Positions 31,005-39,682 of a DNA stretch of 64,000 nt are shown in pieces; the stretch's first letter is position 1, and every line of letters starts with the position of its first letter. Under the pieces are notes generated by a model that worked only from the letters and a program-made list of their open reading frames with translations, ran no database searches and was not told where the DNA came from. Source of the stretch: Erwinia rhapontici (GTDB taxonomy: Bacteria; Pseudomonadota; Gammaproteobacteria; Enterobacterales; Enterobacteriaceae); assembly GCF_012271765.1 (NCBI RefSeq), contig NZ_VRKO01000005.1, positions 186,001 to 250,000 on the forward strand, in the 5' to 3' direction. The position numbers and the translations under genes are program-made.

Positions 31005-31166
31005 CGAGGATTAACGGATGCGGCCTTGTGACAGAGGGTTATGTTGAGCATTCACAGCCTGTTGGCGCACCATTTTGATAGCTAAAACTGCTTTTAAGAA
31101 AGAAAGAGTAAGGGGAATGTTGATTGAGGGTGTACTATACGCGTCCAAACAACACAGGAAATATTT

Positions 31167-31334
31167 ATGGCTTATAATCAAAAACAACCTAAATCCAACG
31201 GCTTCCTCATCTCCATCGCATGTCCTAAATGCAGTAAAAATTCCGACCACAGTGCTCCAAGAGTTCATAAGAACAAAAATCTTCTTTGCCCATTCTGCAG
31301 TGTTCTTTTTACCCCTTCTGAAAGTAAAATCTAA
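31167..31334 (+). CDS. small zinc-ribbon protein, 55 residues
   Basis: The ORF translates as MAYNQKQPKSNGFLIS, IACPKCSKNSDHSAPRVHKN and KNLLCPFCSVLFTPSESKI. AGGAA lies six bases before the ATG. The CPKC and CPFC knuckles, 20 residues apart, with a Lys/His-rich linker form a zinc ribbon. The pattern resembles the small enterobacterial YnfU-type zinc proteins, but I cannot confirm that family here. Codon use is more A-rich than the backbone, suggesting acquisition. The 162 bases upstream hold a possible -10 (TACTAT preceded by TG, near 31131-31138). No operon partner is evident, and the LysR gene lies downstream. Confidence 0.7.
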   Translation: MAYNQKQPKSNGFLISIACPKCSKNSDHSAPRVHKNKNLLCPFCSVLFTPSESKI

Positions 31335-31478
31335 TCATCTGCTTTGCTGACGCTTGATCGGATTGTTTCCGTATTCACGCCCGGTAATGCCGTAAACGCA
31401 TAAAAATGTCAACCTGCGCCAGGACTCGTGATGATTCTGTTAGTATTGTGAGTGTCATCTTTCCAGCAGGTTGAACTA

Positions 31479-32381
31479 TTGAAAATCACCCTTGAAGAGC
31501 TTCGTGCGTGGGTTGTTGTGGTCGATACCGGTTCGATCACTGCCGCCGCAGAGCAGCTTAACCAGACCACGTCCGGTATCAGCCGCGCCCTCAGTCGGCT
31601 GGAAAGCAAGCTGCAAACCACGTTGCTGCACCGCACCACTCGCCGTATCGCACTGACTGAAGAAGGGCAGATCTTTCTTGAGCACGCGCGGCAGATCATT
31701 CGTTCAGTCGAAACCGCCGAAGAGCAGATCGCTCAGCGGCGTGAGATCCCGTCTGGCCGGCTGCGCGTCAATGCCGCCACGCCGTTTATGCTGCATGTGA
31801 TTGTGCCGCTGATGCCGGAGTTTTCACGCCGTTATCCGCTGATCCAGCTGGAGCTGAATACTGATGAAGTGGTGATCGATCTGCTGGAACAGCAGACGGA
31901 TATCGCGATCCGTATTGGCGAGCTGCGCGATTCCACGATGCATGCTCGCGCGCTGGGGTGCAGCAGGCTGCGGCTGATGGCCAGCCCGGGCTATCTGGAG
32001 GAGCATGGTGTACCGCAAAGCGTGGCCGATATGGTCGAGAACCATCGGTTACTGGGCTTCTGCAATCTTGACCAGCACAATATCTGGCCGGTATGGCGGG
32101 TGGAGGGGGAGCTTTTACAGATTAAACCAACGGTGATGGCATCAAGTGGGGAAACGCTGCGCCAGCTGGCGGTGAACGGCATGGGTATTACCCGCGTGTC
32201 GGATTTTCTCAGCCGTGAGGATCTGGCTTCCGGTCGGCTGGTGCCGGTTCTGGAGGCTGAAACGCGTGAGATGCACCACCCGATTCATGCTGTGTACTAC
32301 CGTAACAGCACGCTGTCGGCGCGGATCAGCTGTTTCCTGGATTTTCTCAGTGAGCAGTTTGCCAGCAAGACGTTGTTATAA
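31479..32381 (+). CDS. LysR family transcriptional regulator
   Basis: About 300 residues with the LysR winged helix-turn-helix at the N terminus (LEELRAWVVVVDTGSITAAAEQLNQTTSGISRALSRLE) and a periplasmic-binding-like effector domain (GRLRVNAATPFMLHVIVPLMPEF). The start is uncertain: TTG at 31479 (KITLEELRAW, AGG ten bases upstream) gives a typical short N terminus, while GTG at 31452 adds nine residues without a visible ribosome site. It converges on ygiN-mdaB. Its target is unknown; the neighbouring quinone genes are candidates. Confidence 0.85.
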   Translation: MKITLEELRAWVVVVDTGSITAAAEQLNQTTSGISRALSRLESKLQTTLLHRTTRRIALTEEGQIFLEHARQIIRSVETAEEQIAQRREIPSGRLRVNAATPFMLHVIVPLMPEFSRRYPLIQLELNTDEVVIDLLEQQTDIAIRIGELRDSTMHARALGCSRLRLMASPGYLEEHGVPQSVADMVENHRLLGFCNLDQHNIWPVWRVEGELLQIKPTVMASSGETLRQLAVNGMGITRVSDFLSREDLASGRLVPVLEAETREMHHPIHAVYYRNSTLSARISCFLDFLSEQFASKTLL

Positions 32382-32393
32382 GGCAAAAAGCAG

Positions 32394-32420
32394 GGGCTGA
32401 CCTTCTGTTCCGATCAGCCC
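32394..32420. terminator. hairpin between convergent lysR-type gene and ygiN
   Basis: GGGCTGA and TCAGCCC arms with a 13-nt loop lie between the two converging stop codons. It has a modest stem and no strong T tract. Confidence 0.5.
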
Positions 32421-32428
32421 GCGTGTCT

Positions 32429-32737
32429 TTACAGTGCCGGTTCCAGCACAAAGATCTTCACATCCACCACATCGTTTTTAATCGCGGTACGGTGTGCTTC
32501 CATATGGGCAGCCTGCTGATGCTGCTCAAGATGGCGCAGTGAGTCCCAGTGCTCCACCATAAAGATCGAGTCCGGTGAGTACTGCTTCCACGGTACCTGG
32601 GCTTTATGGTCAATCAGCGCCTGATAACTGCCGCAGCCTTCCTCATCCAGAACGACAGGCGTCAGCGTTTCTATCGCTTGTAAAACGGCAGTACGTCGGC
32701 CTGGCTTGATACAAATTTCAGCGATCACGGTCAGCAT
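32429..32737 (-). CDS. ygiN: quinol monooxygenase, ABM-domain
   Basis: 102 residues (E. coli YgiN 104). The dimeric ferredoxin-like ABM fold begins MLTVIAEICIKPG, with DEEGCGSYQALID and PDSIFMVEHWDSLRHLEQHQQAAHM, the conserved substrate-pocket segments. E. coli YgiN oxidises menadiol and works with MdaB in a quinone redox cycle. It follows mdaB by 34 bases, as in E. coli. Confidence 0.93.
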   Translation of the reverse strand: MLTVIAEICIKPGRRTAVLQAIETLTPVVLDEEGCGSYQALIDHKAQVPWKQYSPDSIFMVEHWDSLRHLEQHQQAAHMEAHRTAIKNDVVDVKIFVLEPAL

Positions 32738-32771
32738 ACTGTTTCCTTTTACTCGAGGTGTGTACCTTTAG

Positions 32772-33353
32772 TTAAGCAAAGATCGCGTTCAGATGAGTCC
32801 GATAGCGTGCAATATCGCCGTCAATATCCGGCTGTTTGATCACATCGTTGCAGATAAAGGTCGGTAAACCGTCCATACCCAGGAACTGGTTTGCTTTGTG
32901 GAAGTGCAGATACACGCCATCAACGCCCACGCCTTCAAAGAACTGTTCCGGATCGGTGAACGCCTGTAACGGGGCGTTCCAGGTCAGCGACAGCATATAG
33001 GTTTTACCCTGTAACAGGCCGCCAGAGCCATATTTTTTGGCTGCATCAGAGCGGGTACGGCCATCGCTGGCGTACAGTTTGCCGTGGCCTTCGGTAAATA
33101 CTTCATCGATATATTTTTTTAGCGTCCACGGCTCGCCCATCCACCAGCCTGGCATCTGGTAAATAATGGTATCGGCAGCGAGGTATTTTTCGATTTCTTC
33201 AGCGACTACGTAACCGTCGTCGAGTACGGTAACATCGACCTGATGACCCGCGTCACGCAGGAAGCTGGCGGCCACGTTAGTCAGCGTGTGGTTCAGTTCG
33301 CCTTTTGAATGAGCGAAGGCTTTCCCGGCATCAATAATCAGAATCTGGCTCAT
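32772..33353 (-). CDS. mdaB: NADPH:quinone reductase, modulator of drug activity B
   Basis: 193 residues, same length as E. coli MdaB. Flavodoxin-like NAD(P)H dehydrogenase fold: IIDAGKAFAHSKGELNHTL holds the FAD phosphate contacts, and YQMPGWWMGEPWTLKKYIDEVFTEGHGKLY surrounds the flavin ring. It catalyses two-electron quinone reduction, avoiding semiquinones. It forms an operon with ygiN and is divergent from a pheC-like gene. In E. coli these genes lie next to qseBC and parC; here qseBC is absent from the window. Confidence 0.95.
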   Translation of the reverse strand: MSQILIIDAGKAFAHSKGELNHTLTNVAASFLRDAGHQVDVTVLDDGYVVAEEIEKYLAADTIIYQMPGWWMGEPWTLKKYIDEVFTEGHGKLYASDGRTRSDAAKKYGSGGLLQGKTYMLSLTWNAPLQAFTDPEQFFEGVGVDGVYLHFHKANQFLGMDGLPTFICNDVIKQPDIDGDIARYRTHLNAIFA

Positions 33354-33485
33354 AAATTTTTCTCAGCTGTGTGCAATTTCGGAGAGTGTATCTGACGACA
33401 GGGGTGAGAAAAATGGGGTATGGATCACAATACTATTGCGTTTTAAGCAACAATACGCGGCACTGATAATAACAATGAGAGAACT

Positions 33486-34253
33486 ATGATGATGAAAATC
33501 GGGGCTGTGGCCCTTCTGTTGGTAGCGGGAAGCGCCAGCGCGCAATCGCATCTTGACCGTGCCATGCAGAGTAAAACGCTGGTGGTGTGTACCACGGGAG
33601 ACTACAAGCCTTATACCTATCTGCGTGCGGATGGCGGCTATGAAGGCATTGATATTTCGCTGGTGCAGTCGTTGGCAAAAAGCCTGGGCGCCGAGGTGAA
33701 GTGGGTCCCCACCACCTGGAAAACCCTGACACCTGACTTTATCGGCAAGCAGTGTGACATCGCTCTGGGCGGTGTTTCAGTGACACTGAAGCGTCAGCAG
33801 ACGGCGTGGTTTGCGGAACCGCTGGATACCGACGGGAAAATCCCGCTGGTGCGCTGCGCGGATAAGAAGAAATACCACACCGTTGAACAGATGAATAAAC
33901 CGTCGGTGCGTCTGATTGAACCGGCGGGCGGCACCAATGAAGCCTTTGTGCATGCTTATCTGCCCGAGGCCAACCTGACGTTGTTTCACGATAACGTGAC
34001 GATTTTCCAGCAGCTGGTGGATAAGAAAGCGGACGTGATGATCACCGATGCGTCGGAAGCCCAGTATCAGCAGAAGCGCTATCCGTCGCTGTGTGCGATT
34101 AACCCGGACAAGCCGTTACAGTACGGTGAGAAGGCGTGGATGCTGCCACGTGATGATATCAGCTGGAAGATGTACGTTGACCAGTGGCTGCACTTGAGTA
34201 AAGCCACTGGGGAATACCAGCAGGTTGTGAAGCAGTGGTTGGCGGGGAAATAA
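33486..34253 (+). CDS. periplasmic cyclohexadienyl dehydratase-like protein (PheC type)
   Basis: 255-residue precursor with a signal peptide (residues 1-19, ends ASA) and a type II periplasmic-binding fold. VCTTGDYKPYTYLRADGGYEGIDI, CDIALGGVSVTLKRQ, EPAGGTNEAFVHAYLPEANL, NVTIFQQLVDKKADVMITDASEAQ and YVDQWLHLSKATGEY follow Pseudomonas aeruginosa PheC, which converts prephenate or arogenate to phenylpyruvate or phenylalanine in the periplasm. Other solute-binding proteins share the fold, but no permease genes are adjacent. The catalytic role is inferred from motif similarity. Divergent from mdaB. Confidence 0.82.
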   Translation: MMMKIGAVALLLVAGSASAQSHLDRAMQSKTLVVCTTGDYKPYTYLRADGGYEGIDISLVQSLAKSLGAEVKWVPTTWKTLTPDFIGKQCDIALGGVSVTLKRQQTAWFAEPLDTDGKIPLVRCADKKKYHTVEQMNKPSVRLIEPAGGTNEAFVHAYLPEANLTLFHDNVTIFQQLVDKKADVMITDASEAQYQQKRYPSLCAINPDKPLQYGEKAWMLPRDDISWKMYVDQWLHLSKATGEYQQVVKQWLAGK

Positions 34254-34260
34254 CGCATCA

Positions 34261-34315
34261 GGGGCGGGCATGCCCGACCCCTACACCGTCCGTAGGGGCC
34301 AGGCATGCCTGGCCC
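34261..34315. repeat. two GGCATGCC-family palindromes between convergent pheC-like and aldolase genes
   Basis: The first, at 34261-34281, has GGGGCGGGCATGCCCGACCCC with one asymmetric position. The second, at 34296-34315, is a perfect 20-bp GGGCCAGGCATGCCTGGCCC. Together they fill most of the 93-base gap where two genes converge. Confidence 0.8.
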
Positions 34316-34346
34316 TTAAAACAGCGGCCCAGACCAAAGACCCACC

Positions 34347-35210
34347 CTAACGATATAAATCCGCTTTGCCCGTCGAACCAAACAGCGACATCTTATAAGC
34401 AATCACCTCTTTTGCCGCCTTGATCGGCTCAGGGTAGATCACATTCGGATCCCACCAGGTTTCGCGGCTCAGAATCTCACGGGCTTTGGCAAAGTAGGCA
34501 TACTTCATATCACTGGAGATATTGATCTTACCGACACCCAGTGTCACCGACTCCGCGATCTCCGCATCCGGGTTGGCCGATCCGCCGTGCAGCACCAGTG
34601 GAATCGACACGCGCTGTGAGATCTCGCGCAGGATATGCATTTGCAGCTCCGGCTTCATATCTTTTGGATAAATACCGTGCGCGGTGCCGATGGCGACCGC
34701 CAGCGTATCCACGCCGGTGCGGGCAACAAAGTCCTCTGCCTGATCAGGATCGGTATAAATCACCTTACTGACCCCGCCCTCCACTGACGTGCCGGTATCC
34801 CCAATGGTGCCCAGCTCACCTTCCACAGAGATCCCCACCGCATGGGCCAGCTTCACCACTTCCTGCGTCAGCGCCACGTTCTCTTCATACGGCAGCAGCG
34901 ATCCATCAATCATCACTGAGGTAAACCCGCACTGAATGGCGCGCTGGACGTGCTCAACCGATGCGCCGTGATCAAGGTGGATAACAAAAGGAATGCGGCT
35001 GCGCAGGGTGCGTTCACGCACATAGCCGAAGAACTCATCGGTCACGAACTCCAGTTCGCTGGGGTGGATGGAGATAATCGCCGGGCTGTTGCTGGCCTCT
35101 GCCTGCTCGACGACGGCGCGGATAAAGCAGCTGTCGGCAACGTTAAAGGCACCAATGGCGAAGCGATTTTCACGGGTTGGTTTTAACAGTTCGTGCATTG
35201 ACATCAACAT
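34347..35210 (-). CDS. class II fructose-bisphosphate aldolase family protein, PTS operon copy 2
   Basis: 287 residues. Zinc-dependent ketose-bisphosphate aldolase fold: HLDHGASVEHVQRAIQCGFTSVMIDGS (catalytic Asp and His ligand), VGISVEGELGTIGDTGTSVEG, AIGTAHGIYPKDMKP and LHGGSANPDAEI. It lacks the long loops of housekeeping Fba and fits the GatY/KbaY/YdjI-type catabolic group. The start is supported by GAGGGAG seven bases upstream of the ATG at 35210. Last gene of the PTS operon, 96 bases after the other aldolase. Only the broad reaction (cleavage of a phosphorylated ketose) can be inferred. Confidence 0.88.
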   Translation of the reverse strand: MLMSMHELLKPTRENRFAIGAFNVADSCFIRAVVEQAEASNSPAIISIHPSELEFVTDEFFGYVRERTLRSRIPFVIHLDHGASVEHVQRAIQCGFTSVMIDGSLLPYEENVALTQEVVKLAHAVGISVEGELGTIGDTGTSVEGGVSKVIYTDPDQAEDFVARTGVDTLAVAIGTAHGIYPKDMKPELQMHILREISQRVSIPLVLHGGSANPDAEIAESVTLGVGKINISSDMKYAYFAKAREILSRETWWDPNVIYPEPIKAAKEVIAYKMSLFGSTGKADLYR

Positions 35211-35306
35211 GGTTGTACTCCCTCAGAGTCAGATTTTAGGCAAAACTTTCCTGCATCAGTGACGGGTCACTGACGGAACGCAGGGTGAACGGAATCGGAT
35301 CGGGCG

Positions 35307-36158
35307 TTACGCTTTACCCACGGCGCCAGACCAGTTGAGATACTCAGTAACGACTTCGCGACAGGCGGATTCCATCACCGCCATCAGATCGGGCAGCTCC
35401 GCCTTAGGGTGCTGTTTTAAGGCTTGTTGCAGTGCGCTTTTTCCGGCTTCAAACACCGCCGCACCAACGTTAATCTTTGCCACACCATGCTGGCTGACGC
35501 GGCGAATATCTTCCGCTTTGGTGCCGCTGCCGCCATGCAGGGCCAGCGGTAACGGTGAAGCGCGATGCAGCTCCTCCAGCCGGGTGAAATCAATCGCGGG
35601 TGTCACACCCGGCGGATAGATGCCGTGTGCCGTACCGACGGATACCGCCAGCAGGTCAATATCGGTCTGTGCGATAAACGGCATCACATCGGCCACCTGG
35701 GTCATCTTCACGCTGGCATCCTGCAGGTCATAGACCGGCGCATCAGCAATATGGCCCAGCTCGCCCTCCACGCAAACCCCTGCAGTGTGGGCCATCTGTA
35801 CCACCTGCTGAGTCTGGCGGATGTTCTCCTCCAGCGGAAAAGCGGAGGCGTCAATCATCAGCCCGGTAAACCCGGCGCGGAAGCACTGACCAATCAGCGT
35901 AAAGTCACTGCCGTGGTCAAGACTGAGGGCCACCGGCACGTTGGCCTGCTCTGCCAGCGCCCTGACCAGCGGCAGCGCGACTGCTGGTGGGAAGTGTTCG
36001 CAGTGCCCCTGATAGATATTCAGGATAATCGGGGCGCGCTGTGCGCTGGCGGCGCTGATGGCCGCACGGGCGCTCTCCAGATTGAAGCAGTTAATGGCTA
36101 AGACCGCGTACTGTCGCTGAAAGGCATCGGCAATCACGGCTTTCATTGAGGCGTACAT
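35307..36158 (-). CDS. class II aldolase family protein, PTS operon copy 1
   Basis: 283 residues. Same fold as its downstream neighbour but clearly divergent: LSLDHGSDFTLIGQCFRAGFTGLMIDAS, VCVEGELGHIADAPVY, VGTAHGIYPPGVTPAI, LHGGSGTKAEDIRR, all with the zinc-site His and catalytic Asp intact. GGAG precedes the ATG. It is 9 bases after the IIC gene, so tightly co-expressed. Two non-identical aldolases in one operon may form a hetero-oligomer, act on epimeric substrates, or one may be a GatZ-like helper; sequence does not decide. Confidence 0.88.
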   Translation of the reverse strand: MYASMKAVIADAFQRQYAVLAINCFNLESARAAISAASAQRAPIILNIYQGHCEHFPPAVALPLVRALAEQANVPVALSLDHGSDFTLIGQCFRAGFTGLMIDASAFPLEENIRQTQQVVQMAHTAGVCVEGELGHIADAPVYDLQDASVKMTQVADVMPFIAQTDIDLLAVSVGTAHGIYPPGVTPAIDFTRLEELHRASPLPLALHGGSGTKAEDIRRVSQHGVAKINVGAAVFEAGKSALQQALKQHPKAELPDLMAVMESACREVVTEYLNWSGAVGKA

Positions 36159-36167
36159 AACAACTCC

Positions 36168-37259
36168 TTATTCCAGGGTGAATTTAATGTCTTCGTCGCG
36201 CATGCTGCCATCGTCGACATCGTTAAACTCTTCATCCGCTTCGGTCACGCGTTTCTTAATGACTGACAGCATCACGCCGCAGATCACCGTGCCGATCCCC
36301 AGGGCCAGGCAGAACATCACGGGTTTGGTAAACAGCGGCACCACAAACATCCCGCCGTGCGGCACAGGCGCCTCTACGCCCCAGACCATAATCAGCCCGC
36401 CTGCGATGGCGGAGGCCACCACACAGCTGCCAACCACACGGAACAGGTCACGGGCGGCAATGGGGATCACCCCTTCGGTGATCATGCAGATGCCCATCGG
36501 GAAGGCGGCTTTCAGGGCCTCTTTTTCTGCGCGGGTGTATTTATTGCGCGTCAGCAGGAAGGAGAGGGTGATACCAAACGGCGGGATCATTGAGCCGACA
36601 AACTTCACCGCTTCCGGGCCATAGATGCCATCAACCAGCATGCCGTCAGCAAACAGGGACATGGTTTTATTCACCGGCCCGCCGAAGTCAAAGGTGGCCA
36701 TGGCACCGAGGATCGCTCCCATCAGGAACTTCGATCCGCCCTGCATCGACTCCAGCAGATGGATCAGCGCTTTCTGCAACCAGATGATCGGCTGGCCGAT
36801 GAACGTCATCATCAGCAACCCGGCGATCACGGTACTGAGCACCGGCAGGATCATCACCGGCATCAGCCCCTGCATAGACGTGGGCAGCCTGATGCTGCGT
36901 TTCAGCAGCAGCACGGTGTAGCCCACCAGGAAGCCGCCGAGAATGCCGCCGATAAACCCGGTGCCGATCTGGCCGCAGATAAAACCCACGATCAGACCGG
37001 GTGCAAAGCCGGGGCGATCGGCAATTGACCAGGCGATCGCCGCAGAAATCAGCGGCACGATCAGCCCCATTCCCCAGCCGCCGATCTGATTCAGCATCCA
37101 GGCCACGCTGCCGGTCTGTTTACCGACGTCCGGGCCGCCGATCACCTGGCCTAGCGCAATGCAGATCCCGGCGGCGACGATCAACGGGATCATCCATGAG
37201 ATACCGGTCAGCAGATGCCCCTTAATCTCTTGCCCCAGTTTGTTTGATTGAGTGTTCAT
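36168..37259 (-). CDS. PTS fructose-family transporter subunit IIC
   Basis: 363-residue inner-membrane sugar permease with about nine hydrophobic segments. Family signatures are GISWMIPLIVAAGICIALGQ, GAILGAMATFDFGGPVNKTMSLF and FPMGICMITEGVIPIAARD. It corresponds to FrwC/FryC-like stand-alone IIC domains. An in-frame ATG at 37289 overlaps IIB; the ATG at 37259 (MNTQSNKLGQEIKGHLLTG) has GGGGAA upstream and is preferred. Substrate is unknown, presumably a ketose or polyol entering as its phosphate. Confidence 0.92.
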   Translation of the reverse strand: MNTQSNKLGQEIKGHLLTGISWMIPLIVAAGICIALGQVIGGPDVGKQTGSVAWMLNQIGGWGMGLIVPLISAAIAWSIADRPGFAPGLIVGFICGQIGTGFIGGILGGFLVGYTVLLLKRSIRLPTSMQGLMPVMILPVLSTVIAGLLMMTFIGQPIIWLQKALIHLLESMQGGSKFLMGAILGAMATFDFGGPVNKTMSLFADGMLVDGIYGPEAVKFVGSMIPPFGITLSFLLTRNKYTRAEKEALKAAFPMGICMITEGVIPIAARDLFRVVGSCVVASAIAGGLIMVWGVEAPVPHGGMFVVPLFTKPVMFCLALGIGTVICGVMLSVIKKRVTEADEEFNDVDDGSMRDEDIKFTLE

Positions 37260-37281
37260 CGTGATTTCCCCGTGAGAGTGC

Positions 37282-37596
37282 TCAGGCACGTGCTAACGAA
37301 TCGGCCACTTTTTCCAGGAACTTCACCGGGGATTTGATCACGACATCGGTTTTCACCCGCACCACCGGTTTACCTTTAAAACGCTCCTCGCCGTTGATTT
37401 TGATATCGACGGCCAGGATCACTACGTCAGCCGCGGCAATGTCTGCCGCATTCAGGGCATTCTCGGTGCCGATGGTGCCCTGGGTTTCCACCAGGATGTC
37501 GAAGTTGAGCGCTTTCGCGCCCTTAATCAGTTTTTCGCGCGCGATGTAGGTATGCGCGATGCCTGCCGTGCAGGCGGCCACACAAACAATTTTCAT
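37282..37596 (-). CDS. PTS fructose-family subunit IIB
   Basis: 104-residue cytosolic phosphocarrier. CVAACTAGIAHTYIAREKL carries the phosphorylated Cys9, and VETQGTIGTENALNAADIAAADVVILAVDI is the typical second half. Separate IIA, IIB and IIC polypeptides resemble the E. coli frw/fry systems rather than the fused FruA. Confidence 0.93.
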   Translation of the reverse strand: MKIVCVAACTAGIAHTYIAREKLIKGAKALNFDILVETQGTIGTENALNAADIAAADVVILAVDIKINGEERFKGKPVVRVKTDVVIKSPVKFLEKVADSLARA

Positions 37597-37616
37597 GGTA
37601 AGCCTCGTCTTCAGTG

Positions 37617-38087
37617 TTAACAGAGGTCTGTTTCCGCGTACTGGCTGAACAGTTGGATAATGCTGTCTGCATCCTGCTCTTGTAACAGTTGGGCAATCAC
37701 ATCATCATCCGCCAGGGCACAGGCCACCTGAGACAACAGACGAATATGTGTGGTGTTTTGATCTTCCATACGGACCGCAAATAAAATAATGCAGCGCACT
37801 TCACTGCCATCGAGCGTTTCCCACGGAATATCGGCGCGGGTCCGGCCAATCGCCAGCGTGGTCTGTTTTACTGCCAGCGACTTGCCGTGTGGAATAGCAA
37901 TATGATTCTCGAATCCGGTCGAGCCTTCGGCTTCACGTAACCAGACGTCGTGAATAAAGTCCTCTTTCGAGGTCAGGGCACCGTCCTCATACAGCAAATC
38001 GGTCAGTTCGCGTATCGCTTCATCTTTCGTGCTGGCGTTCATGTTTAATTTGACGCGCCGGGCGCTGAGAATTTTATTGATATCCAT
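37617..38087 (-). CDS. PTS fructose/mannitol-family subunit IIA
   Basis: 156 residues. IAIPHGKSLAVKQ places the phospho-accepting His at residue 67; GSTGFENHIAIPHG and CIILFAVRMEDQNTTHIRLLSQVACAL are standard for the EIIA-2 domain. The ATG at 38087 has AGAGG seven bases upstream and gives the usual MDINKIL start. It lies 11 bases after the regulator gene. Confidence 0.93.
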   Translation of the reverse strand: MDINKILSARRVKLNMNASTKDEAIRELTDLLYEDGALTSKEDFIHDVWLREAEGSTGFENHIAIPHGKSLAVKQTTLAIGRTRADIPWETLDGSEVRCIILFAVRMEDQNTTHIRLLSQVACALADDDVIAQLLQEQDADSIIQLFSQYAETDLC

Positions 38088-38098
38088 TTGCAGACCTC

Positions 38099-39682
38099 TT
38101 AAGAGCAAGTTGAAAAGGCGTGTTCGGGTGCCTTGATACGATCGGATGCCTGCATCAATTTGCTGGCGATGACCTTCTCGGTGACGCGTTTAATATCGTC
38201 GTCGTTAAAAAAGGCCGACACGTAGACCACCGGAAGCGGCTGGTCGGCCAGATGAATCGTGGAGATCACCAGTTCAATATCCTGCTGCTGGCAACACTGG
38301 TTCATGGTGCTGGCCGAGACGACGCCAGCGATGACCCAGTCAGGGAAGGCGCGCAGAATGCGGCTCTTCAGCAGGTGCGACGTGCCCACACCGCTTGAAC
38401 AGACAATCAGGATGCGTTTGTGAGCAATCTGGCGCTCCAGTGCCGCCTGAAAATGCACGGTCAGATAACCCACTTCATCATCGGCAATCTCCGGTAATTT
38501 AAAGCGCTGGCACAGTTGCGACACTGCATGTCCGGTCAACTGATAAATATCGGCCAGCTCTTTTTTTATATCTTCCAGTAACGGATTGCGGATGCGTATT
38601 TGATATTTAAGTCGGTTAAGTAACGGCTTAATATGCACCAGCAACCCTTCATGCAGCAGACGGTCGCTGCTCAGGTCAATATTAATCACGGCAGAAAAGG
38701 TGGCGATTAAATCCAGCGTTAAATGGCGCGACTCACTATTGGATAACTGACAATACAACGGAGGGTTATCCTCATTTTCCTCGACCACAATGCCAGAGGA
38801 AATGATATATTGATAAACAAACCAGACTTCATCACAAGGTAGTTGATTATTAATTCTGATTTCAACCTGATTAATCATTTCCTGTGCGATAGCGAAAATA
38901 ATTTCGTCCGGTTTTTGGCTGATGTTTTCTTCGCTCAGAATAAGCGGGTTACCCAGCGCCATGCGGTGCATCATAATTAAAATATGGGTGAAAAGATTAA
39001 TATAATAAGGTTCACCCAGGGGATAGGTTAACTGGCGTTCCATCTGCTCCAGGATTTGCTGAACAAACAGCACATCCTCTTCACCAAAATAGTGCGTCAG
39101 GGCTTTATAACTTCCGGGATCCAGACGTGAATGATTGACCGTCCCCGGGTCCTGGAAATTCATTACATCATTAATCAGTGAGGCCATCGCCTGGCGAATA
39201 TGATTTTCGCTGCCTTCAATATGCGTACCGCTCTGACTGCGGACCAGTGCCAGGCCGAGTGGGGCAATCCAGCTTTCAATGATCTTCAGGTCATTGACGA
39301 TAGAGGCGCTACTGATGAAGTAGCGTTCAGACAGCTTGCTGATGGAGGTTTCCCGCGGGGTATCGCTCAGAAGTTGAGACGCAATTTTTACCCGGCGTGA
39401 ATTATTGGCCAGCGCCTCAGCACCGCCTTCTTCTGGTGTTATCAGTTGCTCCAGCAGCATTAAACGCTGGCTGTCATCGGCAATCAGCATAATACCAATG
39501 CCAACCTTTTTATCTGTAGTGATATTCCACTCGGTTAACAGTGTTTCGATAAACTGGATATCGCGATGTACCGTTTTTTCTGACACGGCCAGCAGGCTGG
39601 CCATATTTTTAACCGGAACATACTCCTGATGTTGCAGAAGATACTTCAGCAATTTGTGTTGTCGAGAGGTTAGTAGTTGCAT
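38099..39682 (-). CDS. PRD-containing BglG/MtlR-type transcriptional regulator
   Basis: 527 residues. Order: N-terminal HTH_11 (about 5-60; VKNMASLLAVSEKTVHRDIQ), a second Mga-like HTH (about 110-140), PRD1 (about 190-300, His233 and His239), PRD2 (about 305-420, His350 and His410), and a EIIB(Gat)-like domain with Cys428 in VCSSGVGTSHLL. The C-terminal EIIA domain of MtlR/LicR is absent; the adjacent IIA protein may serve in trans. It should be a DNA-binding activator, phosphorylated by HPr and EIIs, of the operon it heads. Confidence 0.92.
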   Translation of the reverse strand: MQLLTSRQHKLLKYLLQHQEYVPVKNMASLLAVSEKTVHRDIQFIETLLTEWNITTDKKVGIGIMLIADDSQRLMLLEQLITPEEGGAEALANNSRRVKIASQLLSDTPRETSISKLSERYFISSASIVNDLKIIESWIAPLGLALVRSQSGTHIEGSENHIRQAMASLINDVMNFQDPGTVNHSRLDPGSYKALTHYFGEEDVLFVQQILEQMERQLTYPLGEPYYINLFTHILIMMHRMALGNPLILSEENISQKPDEIIFAIAQEMINQVEIRINNQLPCDEVWFVYQYIISSGIVVEENEDNPPLYCQLSNSESRHLTLDLIATFSAVINIDLSSDRLLHEGLLVHIKPLLNRLKYQIRIRNPLLEDIKKELADIYQLTGHAVSQLCQRFKLPEIADDEVGYLTVHFQAALERQIAHKRILIVCSSGVGTSHLLKSRILRAFPDWVIAGVVSASTMNQCCQQQDIELVISTIHLADQPLPVVYVSAFFNDDDIKRVTEKVIASKLMQASDRIKAPEHAFSTCS

